Below are positions 1-12,231 of a stretch of 56,796 nt of DNA, piece by piece (the first letter of the stretch is position 1; each line of letters opens with the position of its first letter). The DNA comes from Welwitschia mirabilis (lineage: Eukaryota; Gnetophyta; Gnetopsida; Welwitschiales). The stretch spans positions 275,406,144 to 275,462,939 of the forward strand of contig JBOZIK010000001.1 in the NCBI GenBank assembly GCA_051453625.1, read 5' to 3'. The notes under the pieces were generated by a model. The model was not told where the DNA came from and did no database searches. It worked only from the letters and a program-made list of their open reading frames with translations. The position numbers were made by a program, and so were the translations under genes.

Positions 1-968
1 TAAATCAGAATATTATTAGTTGTAAGTGGACATTCAAAAGAAAACATGAAGAAACAGGAAGTGGATCTATCAGATATAAAGCAAGACTTGTTGTAAGGGG
101 ATTTACTCAAAGGGAGGGGATTGATTATAATAAAGTATTCTCTCAAGTAGTAAAGCACAGATCAATCAGATTGATTTTAGCTTTGGTGATAAACTCAGAT
201 ATGAAATTGGAGCAGTTGAATGTAAAAACTACTTTCTTATATGGAAGCTTGGATGAAACTATTTTCATGAAACAACCAGAAGGTTTTGAGGTAAAAGGAG
301 AAGAAATAAGGTCTGTTTGCTTTAAAGGTCCCTATATGGATTGAAACAATCTCCGAGGCAGTGGAATAGGAGATTTGACAGTTTCATGATGAAGAATGGT
401 TTCAACAGAAGCAAATACGATCCATGTGTTTATCACAAGAGTTGCACAAATGGTGAGATGATCTACTTGCTTTCGTATGTAGATGATATGCTAATAGTTA
501 GCAAGGATACACAGGAAATCCAAAAGCTGAAGACTGCTCTCAAATAAGAATTTGACATGAAAGATCTAGGACCAGCAAGAAGGATCCTTGGAATGGATAT
601 TATCAGAAATAGAAAGTGTGGAGAACCGATTCTATCACAGAAAGACTACTTGATCAAAGTATTGAATAAGTTTGGGATGTCTCAAGTGAAACCAGTGTCA
701 ACACCTATAGCAACACATTTCAAGTTCAGTGCTTCAAAGAGCACTGAAAGTGATGAAGATAAGGCATGCATGAAAGATGTACCCTATGCAAACATAGTAG
801 GATCCTTAATGTATGCAATGGTCTGTACAAGACCAGATCTGACATATGCTATCACTGTGGTAAGCAAATTCTTACCAAATCCAAATAAGAAACATTGGTT
901 TGCTGTTAAGTGGATTTTGAGATATGTGAAAGACACAGTAGGATGTGAAATTAAAAGGTTTAGCACTT
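1..968 (+). pseudogene. Ty1/copia reverse transcriptase-RNase H fragment (Tnt1-like)
   Basis: This is the polymerase part of a copia retrotransposon, which would copy element RNA into DNA in the cytoplasmic particle. It is open at the left window edge. Readable blocks in order: CKWTFKRK (from 21), YKARLVVRGFTQREGIDY, the LYGLKQSPRQW block (from 332), the catalytic YVDDML box near 478-495, EFDMKDLG..LGMDI, YLIKVLNKFGM, PVSTPIA, and VGSLMYAMVCTRPDL. A frame change near 295-308 and a TAA at 323-325 (where the family has Lys) break the first half, and a TAA at 545-547 breaks it again; the rest is open to 1102. Homology stops abruptly near 968, inside the RNase H linker, so the RNase H core and 3' LTR are gone. 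It is the least decayed copia sequence in the window. The family call is firm; the Tnt1-like lineage is inferred from block spelling. Confidence 0.9.
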
Positions 969-2850
969 GGATTATCAACTATCAATCTCTAAATCTACTT
1001 AGTAACATAAAAGTACCAACATTGATTAATATCATAAAATCATGTTTAAATCAATTTAAATATCACTATCATGATGATAAGTTAGGTATAAATAAGGTTT
1101 AAAAATGGTCATAAACATGTAATAAAATAAATTTACACAAAATCTCATAATGACTAATAAATGAAATAATTTATCTACTTATGTAGTATGAAATGTAAAA
1201 ATTTTTAGAATATTTTAGCTATAAGAACTTACAGTCACTTTAGAAATGAAAAACACCATAAAGAAAAGCATATGAAACTACAATCTATTCCTTTAAATTT
1301 TATTTTGGAGGTAACAGTTAAGGATATAGAATAAAGGTTATAATTTGAATTAAATTTTACTAAAGTTTAAAAGTTTAATGAAAAGAAAATTAAAATAAAA
1401 ATAAAAATAATGAATCAAAATATTAAGTAAATAAAAGAGTTTTGAAGTAAGATATTGACTTTATAGAATTATAAGAAGAGACACAACTAGAAGAGGAAAG
1501 TATTTTTTTAAGTAAAAAGGACTATTGTTATAGAAAGAAGATCCATATAGGAAAATAACTAAGGAAAAATTTATAACTTTTCCAAATGATATTATATTTC
1601 TATAATTTTTTTAGAAAATCATATTTTCTTTAGATTAAGTTGAGTGTAATACAAATATTTAGGTGGTTTTCTAGCTTAATTAAATTGTTTTATGAAGTCT
1701 AATATATTATCTAATTTCTAAGTTATTCTTATTACATAATTTCTTAATTTTTTATCACAATAAATATAATTTTATATTATTTTACTAGAATTACTATGTT
1801 ATGAATTTTTTTAAATAACCAAATGTTAAAAGCATTTTTAAATACCATAGAAATTAATATTTCTTTCTTAGTCCATTAGAAGCATCCTAAGGGTAGAGAA
1901 GTGCTCCCATAACTCTGTGGCTATAAGTTTAGTTATCAACAAAGTCTTTTAACTTTTTTAAAAAATATTTCTTCCTTATTATTATGTGATAATAATTTAA
2001 AAAAATTATATGTGAATGAGATAACAGGTATGGATAAGTTAGACTTTTTTCTTTTTTTCTTTTTTCTAAAGAAAATTACTAATTCTTTTTCATCTAATGT
2101 CATTAAAAGCAAAAATTTATACTAATAAGATGAAAATAGTTATATTGCGTACTTCCACTAATTAGTAAACTATAAAATAAAAATACCTATTGATATGATT
2201 ATGAAAAAAGGATCTAGCTATAATATATTTAGATAAACACATAAAAATAAAAGACCATGAATTGATATGCAAGAAGGATAGATAACATGCATTACTTTAT
2301 CAATAACTATAATAACCACATAGATAAAAATATCTTTATAACATTATTTTAACAGGATTATTCTTGGAATTTTGCAAATTATTAATGGATTAATAGTTTT
2401 AACCTTCTTATAAGATTTGAATTTAATCTTCAAAGAACTCTTTAGAATATCTAGGTATATATTTTAAGGACTAATTTAATTAACTTTCTTCTTGATAGCT
2501 TCAAATGGCATATCCACTTAGCATTTCTGAGTAGCCTTAAGATAGCTTCATAAGAAAGGATTTTTTAATTTTTGAAGGGGGTCCTATTAAGATGTAAAGA
2601 AATAAGGTTAGATATTAGCATTAATGATGAATAGTTCACATTCAATCTCTTATAAATTCTCTTGTCAAATATCTATAGGATTATTAAGAGTGTTTTATTT
2701 AGAATCAATAAAATTTTCTCTTTCTAATGGAGAAAAACCAAACTAGATATGGCAATAAATAAAACTATTACCATAGATGAGTTACTAGTTAATATAGACT
2801 TTATAATTAATTAATAATATAGGTGACCTTAATAAGATCATAACCCTTAC
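969..2850. other. AT-rich stretch without recognisable gene
   Basis: Very AT-rich DNA with frequent stops in all frames. The open frame that starts in the copia fragment runs on to 1102, but its residues after about 968 no longer match reverse transcriptase or RNase H. I see no LTR end, no tRNA and no repeat shared with the rest of the window. Confidence 0.6.
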
Positions 2851-2985
2851 TGTATATATAGAGTTAGTTTACTTAATTAAAAAAGTAATGTTTTCTTTAC
2901 TTACATGGATAGTCACATTACTCTAACTATGACATCGAGTCATGCGATGTATCTAATATCTCATAAGTCATTCATACTTCTACTT
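2851..2985 (+). repeat. Left copy of a diverged direct repeat (possible remnant LTR)
   Basis: This stretch aligns with 6421-6545. Shared landmarks in order are taaccctta just upstream, gtatatata, gttttcttt.cttac, gata.ccaca/tcaca, ct.taacta.gacatc and aagtcat. I estimate about 75-80% identity by eye over some 130 bp. Direct orientation and about 3.57 kb spacing suit two LTR fragments of an old element; the shared gtatatata could be a promoter box. No TG/CA ends can be fixed. Confidence 0.5.
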
Positions 2986-5900
2986 ATGCCAATGTGATAT
3001 TAGAGAAACTCCACTATGAAGTTCCATTTTAGTGGATGAAGATCCATGTAATCACAAAATTTATGATGATATAATATAACAAATTAAGATCTAATTTCTT
3101 TACATGTATGAGAATGATATAAGGGGATTAATTCACCCATGGGTATATGCCACCTACCTTAGCCTAGTTAATAGAATAAAATAGACTATTAAATATCTAT
3201 CTAATGGTAGAGTTAATGAGTCTATTCCATGAATAATATGCTTTCAATAAAAAATTAATATATACATGAGGGTTGATGAATAAGAGTGTATGTATTGGTT
3301 ACTATCTAATGTCCAAAGTGACTTTCACATAATTTTAATTTATAGAGCATTTTGAGCTTTTTTTTCTTGAACCTTTTAGCATAGAGTCTTTGAGTCCACA
3401 TTCAGATATGTTATTAAAATTTTTATAAAGACCCTATCTATCCCAAGCTCATTTGTTCTCATAATAATTGCTATAATCCTAAGTTATTTATCTATAAGAA
3501 ATGAATTTGATTTTAATTTGAATCCCAAAAATACAAAACAAGTGGAGTATTTAAAGAGTCTTAGATTGTATAATTATTATTTTATTCTAATTAATTAAAT
3601 ATAATAAAATGATTATGAAATTAACATTAGTAACATACAAGGACAAAACCATTATGATTTACATAAAAGGAAGATACCAAAGTATTCCATTGTATATTGG
3701 TCTTGTTAGAAGTATAATATATGATTTTGATTCCTTGCCTCTTTAACCATTTCAAATGAAATTATAAATCTTGAATCATACTAAGTTAGAGGTAATGAAG
3801 ACATTCTTTAAAGAATAATCACCTTAGATATGGTATAGCCTGTCTAAGTAATGAAAGACAATTATATATTTATTAAAGAATCCTTACAGAATAGCTCTAG
3901 TGGTTATCAACTAGCAAATTATCATATGTAATAATATAAAACCATTACCATGGTTAAGGTTTTGATATCTACTTAAGGGCCAAGAAATAAGAAACAACAT
4001 TTCTTAATCTAAAGTTATTGCAATAAATACATATAATAGCATTGAGATGATTAAGAAGTAAAAAGTTACTAAATAGAATAGGAATAACAGTAGTGTAACA
4101 TAATTCTAATGGGTATAATAGTTTAACTTCATAGAACAACTCCAAAATAGAGAAGAAAATCCCTTTAGAACAAAATGCCTTTAGAGGATTATAGGTTAGT
4201 ATTTTTGATTCCAAAAGTAACTTTAGATGACTAATGTCAATTTTATCCTTCTTATTGAGAAATATCTAAAATACTCTAGATGAAATAGAACTTACTATTA
4301 TAACCATAGCACAAGTATAGCCTTAAGTTGGATAAAGGACTAAGCCTCATACTCTTTAATAACTAACTTTTTGATAAGTCAATACTTAACTCTTACTAGA
4401 GGACATTCCCATAAAGGCTCGTAAATTAAGTCTCATGGGATAAAATTTGACCATAAAGGTATAACAAAATCAAAAGAATTGCATTTGGATATCTAATGTT
4501 GTGGAAGTTGACAAATAACTATATGATCAATACCATTATTCATGAAGACTATTTACATTTGATCACAAACAAACATATTATTAAAAAGTCTTAACTTTCA
4601 TGTACAACATTGATTAGTCCTAAAGATAATTAAATAGAATTGAAAAAAGGCCATTATGTAGATTTCAAAGAAAGGATATCTTATCATGAATAAGCTAAAA
4701 ACATAGTGGCTTTATTCTATAGCTTACTATCTCAGGTTTGATAATGCAACATTTGGCCTTCTATTATAGATTCAATTTGAATTTGTTCTACTATTTATGT
4801 ACCAAAGAAAATAAAAGAAAGACATAAGCAATTTAAGAGTCATGTTTAAATCCTTAATGAAAGCTTTAAAAAAAGAGAAGAAATAATCTTAGCATGTAAT
4901 ACGTTTCTTTATCATTGATAATGCTAAATATAAGTTTAAAGTACCTAAGGCTTGAAATCATGAAGTGAAATAACATAATCAGTAGCTTAAGGTAAACAAA
5001 GTTACAATTAATTAGCTCTAATTGAAAAATATAGAACTAAAATTTATGAAAAGAAATAAAACATATTAACTTGTAAATAAAGATAAAGAAATTTTAGAAT
5101 GGAAGGATATCATTTTTGTGTTTCGGTAAAGAATTTAACAATTGGAGAAGTAAAAAGATAAGCTTAGACAAATTACTATATCAACAACAATGGAAGAGAT
5201 GGTTACAGTTCCTTAACCTTTGATACTTACTATAGAATTACTATAGAATCTTATTTTAAAAGTGAAAGATTTGAAGAAGAGACTCTCATTTGAGTACTAA
5301 AATCAAAATGGAACAGATCTAGTTTTGTAACTCTTCTTATTTAGATTTTCTTATATAGGATATATGTAATTATTAATTTTGTAATGAGGTATAGTTTTTG
5401 TAGAGTACCTTTGCCTAAAAAGATTCAATATACATAAGATTATATAACATAAAATGGTTTTTTAAATACTTCTTAGTGATATTCCATAAAATACCTCTTT
5501 CGTACTTTGCTAGATTAGGAAAAAGAGTTAATACATTAAGTACTTTTAAAAAATAAAAGAAATAATATTTATCAAAAGAGATGACATGATAACTTAAATT
5601 TGGTAATGCAAAGGGTACTTTTCAAAGGTTCATAGGTAATAGTACTAAGGGTATGAAATTATGCACTGTTATGTTTAATAACTTAAGAGAATTAAAAGCA
5701 TAATTCATTGATATGTAATCTACAAATGTAAGTTTGTACTTATGTTTTTTCTAAGCTAGTCTTACAAGTTGGAATATATGTTGTTATTCATACCAATATT
5801 TTACCATAGAGGAAGTATGATCTCTACGCTATCTCCCATGATAAAAGTTGATGGTATATTATGATAGTAAAAAAGCATGTAATAAACATGAAAGAGTTAA

Positions 5901-6420
5901 AAGTTTCTATATTAAGGCATCAATAGTTGATGTTATGGAATTGTATGTTTTCTAGAACACTATTGGAACATGGTATAATCATCATTAACATAAGGTTCTG
6001 TAACATATAATACACTCTATGGTCTTATGTATATAGTCATCTCGTCTAATGGTAATATGACATAAGTTGAAGAGATAACATGTTTTTTGGAAATGCTGTT
6101 AATACAAAATAAAGACTAAAAGTCCAGTTATATATTACACACTAAGTACGATTATTTATATGATTCAAGTAATATCAAAAGGATGTATTACTTTCTTTAT
6201 GGAGCCTTGTGGAAAATGTTAATTAATAACCTACATCATAACATGATTAAATTGTTCATAAGAAGATAAGTTTATGAGTTTCATATCAATGCACGTTTCT
6301 ATGTCCTACAATATTAGAAGGGAGGAATATTAGCAAATATTAGTTATGAGTTAATAAAAAAATTACAATTTATTAGTATTAGAAGTAACCCTTAGTAAAT
6401 TCATGATACTTAAATAATAA
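2986..6420 (+). other. Decayed interval between the two direct repeats
   Basis: No long frame survives here. The only protein-like trace is about 4543-4735: a TTTGATCACAAACAA stretch (compare the T-D-H-K/Q box of gypsy RNase H) followed at about 4680 by the YHE*AK-NIVA block (compare the YHPGKANVVADALSR signature that ends gypsy RNase H). If real, this interval was the inside of a gypsy element on the plus strand. The match is weak, with stops and a frame change, and no integrase or gag is readable. Confidence 0.3.
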
Positions 6421-6545
6421 ATGTATATATTATTATCTTATTTGTTTCAAAGAATATTTATTGTTTTCTTTGCTTACTTAGATAGCCACACCACTTTAAC
6501 TATAACATCTAGTAGTACTACATATTACCTTTTCAAAGTCATCTA
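6421..6545 (+). repeat. Right copy of the diverged direct repeat
   Basis: Partner of 2851-2985. The best conserved core is tgttttctttgcttactt followed by gatagcca and ccactttaactataacatc. A purine-rich agaagggaggaa lies just upstream at about 6317-6328, where an LTR element would carry its polypurine tract. That supports, but does not prove, a right LTR. Confidence 0.5.
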
Positions 6546-8349
6546 TTTTTCATCAATAAAAACATCACTTGTAAAAGTATGAAATAGACTTAACTAGTGT
6601 AGTATAAATCCTATAGCGTACTTAGATGTGCTATCTAAAATTGAGTATATAAATGTATATCCAAATAGAGTTGAAAAAAATTATTATGTATTTATTACTT
6701 CTTTAATTTCTCAATGAAGAGCATTAGTGAAATAAAAATAGATGAAAATATTTTAAAATTTCAAAACTTAAATGACATGATATAAGATAATGAACATAAG
6801 ATAAATTGTATAAAATTAGATATGAACTTATTTAAAAGCAAGGTCTCACTAAAACACAATGCTATGTAACCTAAGATCAGATAATGTCTAAAAAATTCAC
6901 AAAAGTATGTAAAATTCATACATATTATTGGATATATTATGAAAGTGTTGATAAAAATGTAAGAGATATGGAAGATTTAGATCAAAATACAAAATTTAAA
7001 CTTAGAAAACTAGAAAAACATATTCTATGATTAGCATAGGGATTTTACACCATATATTATGAACATCAAACATAATTATTTTGAACTTTATAGAAATTAA
7101 ATGCTAGAATAAAAAGTATTCTATTCTTTAAAATTCCTTTGTTAGTTGTTCAAAGTTTCTACAAACATCGAGATCTTCAAAGACATATCCACATACTTAG
7201 TTATAAGATTTTAATTTTTCAACATTCTAGAAATATTAGAGTTTTTTATGTCTAAGTAAAGTGGAATGTAATAATTTCTTATATAAAAATACTAAGTATG
7301 GATCTTATCCATTTTGAAAATTTTAGAACTAAAAGCCAAATATACAAGATTGATATTTTCATTTATTTTAATCATCAAGAGCATTTTAAATATAGTTGTG
7401 AATTTAGATCTAGATTTATGGTATTTATTGCCTAGATCTTCTCCACCTTATTGAGTTTGTTTATTGGCAAATATGATAGTTTATTTTCATAAAATCATTC
7501 ATGTTGAATTTTTTTAAAATATATGTTAAAAATATTATTTGGTATTTTTAGTGAAGCATTAATTAGGTTGATCAATGTATAAAATTTCATTTCTAATTCC
7601 AAAGAAAGATTCAAAGTTATACAATTATTTTAAGAAGAAATTTTATTCAAAAATATAAATAGATTCCAAAAGCAAAGAGTTTGAAGAAACATAATTTATT
7701 AATCAAAGAGAAAAACATGAATGTGATAGATGAAGAGATTTCTTTTCAAAAAAATATTTTTAATTCAAATCTTATAGCATAAAATTAAGCTCTATTTCTT
7801 CTCCAAATAATTTAAGAAGTAAGTTTACATCTTTATAAAATGATTTTTGGAAATAGTGTAATCAAAAAGATCAAACCACATGTGAAGAAATATTCGTAAG
7901 AAAAGAATAAGCATAAATTACTTACTAAAAATAATAAAAATCTATAATGTTTAATTATTTAAAAAGAAAAAAATAGTTGAAGATTTCAAACGAATTATAA
8001 ACATAAAACTAGAAAATATAGAAGAAGATAGTAGTTCATTTTCTTTAGAGATAATAGATTATAGTAAAATTCTTCTATTGTATAATCTATATTTTAGTAT
8101 CTCAATCTCTTCTAGAAAAAATGATTGATAATAAAGTGTAGGATGTTCAACAAAGGAAAAAACATAAAGAAAAAACTATTGGTTTATTTTCAAACATTTG
8201 ATATGTGGAAAAAAATTTGAAAAAAAAAAGAAAAAATTATGTAATATAATTGGAATAGATAAGAAATAAAAATAACATGAGCATGAAGCAAATCATCTCT
8301 TTATATCACAATGAAAATATTTAGTTAGAATGAATGATTTTTAATAACC
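6546..8349. other. AT-rich stretch without recognisable gene
   Basis: Long A/T runs with short homopurine tracts; no open frame with a recognisable protein, no tRNA and no repeat shared with other parts of the window. It ends where the left LTR of element A begins. Confidence 0.55.
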
Positions 8350-9812
8350 CCTTAAGGATTAACACCCTTACAACATGATGTCAAAAGGAAACTTCTAATT
8401 TCATGTTAATTTATGAAACTAAATGCTCATATTTAACTAGTAAGAAAATTATTCATAAGGACTTTTTTTAATATTAAATTAATTTTTTAAAATCAATTTC
8501 CAAAATAAGTAATATTTGGTTATTATAGATTTCTTATTGAAGCACAGTAAAGATTTTTAGTAACAAGTTTATTTTTTGTTAGAGATTCCATATGTGCAAT
8601 GCTTAACTAAATTTATTTATTATTTGTTATTAAGTATTATGATCCAATTTCATCATTTCTTATGCTAATTTTTTACATCTTGAGATGTTTCTCTTTTTTT
8701 AAAAGTCATATACCTTGTTAAGTATTTAGAAGTATTAATATCATATGATTTTTTATTAAAAGTTAAAAGATCATGTTTCTATTTCATGCACACATGTATT
8801 ACATTATATTCCATCATCCTTCTAAAAAGAATAATGGTCTCTCACTTAAAATATCAATTCATGTATACAAACAAATAATATTCCTCTTGAAAAGATGAAT
8901 AAAATGCTATTGGATTAGTGATTTAAAGAATTTATCAATGCCTTATGCTTCAGTTGTATGTTTTGTTCTTACTTTAATCCTGCTAGACGATTAATTATAG
9001 ATACTAGGTTATGCTCTATTTATGCTTGATTCTCTAATTTAAACTTCATTATAAGATAGAGTACTCAGATATTAAAGAATGCATGATGAATTTTGCATGA
9101 CATATTTATAATATGCTAAGTGAAGATACCTTTCAATGAATGAAAAATTATTAATCTCTAATTTGTTATATTTCTTCATATTTTAAAAAATTTTAGGTTA
9201 CATGTCTCATTAAAATAAATATTTATGCTTATTTGAAGCTTTAGAATCAATTTTACCACTTAAAGAGGCTAAAATGCTAAGTTTATAATGAAGCTTGTCT
9301 TTCATTAGTAGTAGACGTTAAGCATCAAATTTAATTTAAAAAAATTTAAGAAAAGATGATTAAATTCTATTTTAAAAGAATTTTAACATATTTCAAGGAT
9401 TATAAATACATGGTAGGCCTTTCAACCAATGGTTTTCATCATTAGAAAGTGTTTTTTACATAAAGTAACCCTTATGTTTTAAGCATTTACAATTTAGACA
9501 TCTTTTATTTTATAGATGTCTATAGGCCATTGTATATTTATCTTAAAAAAATGAGTTCGCTGAAAATCATAGAAACATATTAACTTGTAGACATCCATAA
9601 AAAATAAAGGACATTTATGATTAATTCACAACTCTTAAAATAGATGTCTACTAAATCATATACATCCATCAAAGATGTTTACTACAAAATCAAGAATCAT
9701 ATTAAAGATGTTTTCTAATTTATAGATTTCTATTAAATTTAAAAACTTCTTAAGACTTCACAGACATTTTTTATGAAACCAAATAGAAAATAAAGATGAA
9801 TATTTTATGACA
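8350..9812 (+). repeat. Left LTR of element A
   Basis: Collinear with 31341-32560 over nearly its whole length, for example ttgaagctttagaat, gataatgaa(c/g)ct and taacccttat. The left copy carries about 235 bp (roughly 8400-8640) missing from the right copy. The 3' end is set by ttatgaca followed three bases later by a primer-site-like sequence. The last 350 bp hold repeated short motifs around agatgtctactaa. Divergence between the copies is high, so the insertion is old. Confidence 0.8.
9495..9522. repeat. Perfect 9-bp inverted repeat inside LTR A
   Basis: The arms tagacatct (9495-9503) and agatgtcta (9514-9522) are exact reverse complements separated by 10 bp of A/T. The same agatgtct / agacatc words recur through the rest of LTR A and in its right copy. 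Confidence 0.7.
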
Positions 9813-9815
9813 TAG

Positions 9816-9828
9816 TGGCATTAGAATT
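9816..9828 (+). promoter_or_regulatory. Degenerate initiator-Met tRNA primer binding site of element A
   Basis: TGGCATTAGAATT lies three bases after the LTR end and matches the canonical TGGTATCAGAGCT at 10 of 13 positions. All three mismatches are transitions, as expected of a decayed copia primer site. Confidence 0.6.
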
Positions 9829-10915
9829 TAAATGTTTATTAGTTAAGAAAGGTGGATATATTTTTCCTCCACTTGGAAAATAAGATTAATTAATATTTCT
9901 TTAATAAGATCACTTTTAATTTTGATTTGGAAATCAGATAAAGGAAATTCCCAAATGCTTTATAATTTTTAATGGCTCTAGATATTTCTAATGTCAGACT
10001 CATTTAATAAATTCTTTGTTAAAAATTATAAATGTTGGAATGTTATAGAGCATTGTTTCTTCTCTTCATCGAATCTGAATGTCCTTAATAAAGAACACTA
10101 TCATCACTATGAAATAAATAAAAAGATAGATGTATTAGATAAAATAGTCATATGTAATTTGTTCTTTAAACCAGTTTGTGAAAAACTTATCATCAAGAAT
10201 ACATCAAATGAGTGTTGAAATTACCCCCTTTAGAATTTAAGGGAATCATTTAAAATACACAAACCAAACAAATGACAAATAAGAAGAAATTTAGTCACTT
10301 CTAAATCTAAAGAGATGAATTTATTAATCATTTTCTTAATGAAAGATATACAACCTTAAGAAACTCAAAAGAATACGACTATGATCTCAATGTAAATATA
10401 AATACTGATAGGGTGATATAAATATTTTATAATTATATTAGATTCAAGTTATGTATGATTACCATACCTAAAATCAAGGATCTTAATTCTTAAATCATTG
10501 ATGAATTGATTTTGTAGTTAAAAACTTTAAAAGACCTTAACATTTTTAATAATTTTAGTGATAATGAATTTATGACTAGAAATCAACATGATAGAGGAGG
10601 AAGAAATAATAGAGGTAGAGGAAGGATAGATTACCAATGCTAAAGAGGAAGAGAAATACAAAATTTTAATCTTTAAAGGAATCTACAAAAATTGTAGAGG
10701 CTAGAAAAGAGGTAGAAATCAAAACCCAAGAGTTGGAAGCTCATAAGATTTAAGAGGAAGAGGTAATCTCTTCCATAGCAATTCTTATCACATAACAACT
10801 AGAAGTTTAAAAAGTTAAATATATATTATGTAGAAATTGCAAGAAATTAGGCCATAATGAATGTTCATCATTTTCCTTATAATTGTAAAATGATTAAAAA
10901 ATGGAATTAAATGAG
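9829..10915 (+). pseudogene. Copia gag remnant of element A (left of the B insertion)
   Basis: Decayed gag, the structural protein of the virus-like particle. An early block from 9991 (SFNKFFVKNYKCWNV) resembles the N..NY..W motif of UBN2-type copia gag; an open frame runs to 10218. Further on, 10595-10620 encodes an NNRGRGR arginine/glycine-rich tract and 10830-10862 encodes CRNCKKLGHNEC, a CCHC zinc knuckle shortened before its last Cys. The middle is broken by many stops. The gag ends about 55 bp after the knuckle where the LTR of B starts. Its missing partner, the protease, reappears at 28330. No function is expected. Confidence 0.7.
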
Positions 10916-12201
10916 TATTGACATGTAAAAATTTATGTTTACATAAAGACATCTAGGAAATGTTAGGATGCTTAGTTAATTATTACAACATTTGTATGCA
11001 TCTACTATGCCTAAGGATATATAAATTTAGTTTTACTAATAATTTTCCTTTAATATTATTATTTTACAAGACACTAGCAGGATTTGGAGCATTATGGCAG
11101 ATGTTTGAGGTAGGTTGATCAACTTTGGTGACAACGCTAATTTTAAGAGTAACAGTGCTAGTTACTATGCATGAAGCAAGTCAAAACTTAGTTCTTGACC
11201 CTTCTGACTATAGGAAATCCATCTAGAACATATATGAATTTAGTTACTAAATGATAAATCTTTTCCAAGTGAAACCCTTTAAGTTAGCCCCATGGATAAA
11301 GGATGATCCATTAGGCTTGGACACTCTAAAGGACAAACCCATTAGACCTTGAAAATTCTAATTTGTAATCCTAATTTGACTTATAAATATCCTTCTTTAG
11401 TTAAATTGAAGGGATCCATTATCATTAATAAAAAGATATTATTGAAGCCTTAGTTATGAATTTTTTCTATACCGCCTATTAGAAATGGGCTAGCTTTCAA
11501 GTTAATATGATGTTTCTTCGATTAACATTAAATTATTTTCAATTATTATCTAGCTTTACTCATCTAACAATAAAGTGTTGCATGCTATTTTCTTAGCTCT
11601 TTCTATTATATCAAGTTGTGATTTTTTCATACCTGTTATGCTTAAATTTGACTAAGGCATGTTAAACACTTTAAGATTTCATGTGTGATTCTTATTTGCA
11701 CTTTAGTTTTATAACCTGAATTTTTATTTTATGAATCTTGAGTAAACCATATTTTTCTTGCTTATAATATTCTTATTGTGAAGAATAAGATGGCTTGAAT
11801 ACATCACCAAAACTATTAAGGTGGATGAGATTATGATACTATGCTTGAGCCTAATGGATATACTTAGCATAAGTTATTAAACTTAAGGAGTGAAGCTACA
11901 TGAACTTAGTTAAAAGACTCTTCCTATATTTGAAGTTATTATGCTAAATATTAAAGTTATGTTCCATTCCTAAGCTTTCTCATACATTTTAAATACTATT
12001 ACCCTTTTTTATTGTGCTTGCTTTATTGATAGTTCACCACATCTATTCCTGTGTAAGAATGACACTAGGACTATACTACAAATGGAAGTCCTAGTTTATT
12101 TGGTAAAATTTGGAACTGATCATGAAAGCTTTATATCCCTAGGGTGATCTTATATATTACCATACATTAACAATAGATACAAGTATAGTTAAATTTTACC
12201 A
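10916..12201 (+). repeat. Left LTR of element B
   Basis: Collinear with 27207-28268; shared landmarks include agcaggatttggagcatt, ttattgaagccttagtta, gtttcttagatt-like and aaggagtgaagctacatga. It holds a TATA-like tataaata at 11382-11389 and a polyadenylation-like aataaa at 11427-11432. About 225 bp (11930-12155) are present here and missing from the right copy. The end aaattttacca is shared by both copies. Confidence 0.85.
11382..11389 (+). promoter_or_regulatory. TATA-like box in LTR B
   Basis: Sequence tataaata, conserved in the right LTR at 27675-27682 and followed about 40 bp later by aataaa. This is the usual promoter/polyadenylation arrangement of a plant LTR. Confidence 0.5.
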
Positions 12202-12213
12202 TGAATAGATTTT

Positions 12214-12231
12214 TGTCACTATTTTTGGGAT
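12214..12231 (+). promoter_or_regulatory. Decayed Asp-tRNA type primer binding site of element B
   Basis: TGTCACTATTTTTGGGAT sits 12 bp after the LTR end and aligns without gaps to TGGCGCCGTTGCCGGGGA, the primer site usual for Athila elements. Seven or so of the mismatches are C-to-T or G-to-A; two or three are not. It independently supports the Athila assignment. Confidence 0.5.

Noticed and set aside
784-978. Minus-strand open frame over the copia reverse transcriptase
   Set aside because: It is the antisense shadow of the reverse transcriptase blocks on the plus strand.
2460-2560. Possible minus-strand gypsy reverse transcriptase scrap (PFEAIKKK-like)
   Set aside because: Only one short block; no neighbouring motif in the expected order on either side.
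7130-7620. Possible minus-strand gag-like reading
   Set aside because: Asn/Ile/Lys-rich peptide typical of AT-rich DNA, with no motif I could name.
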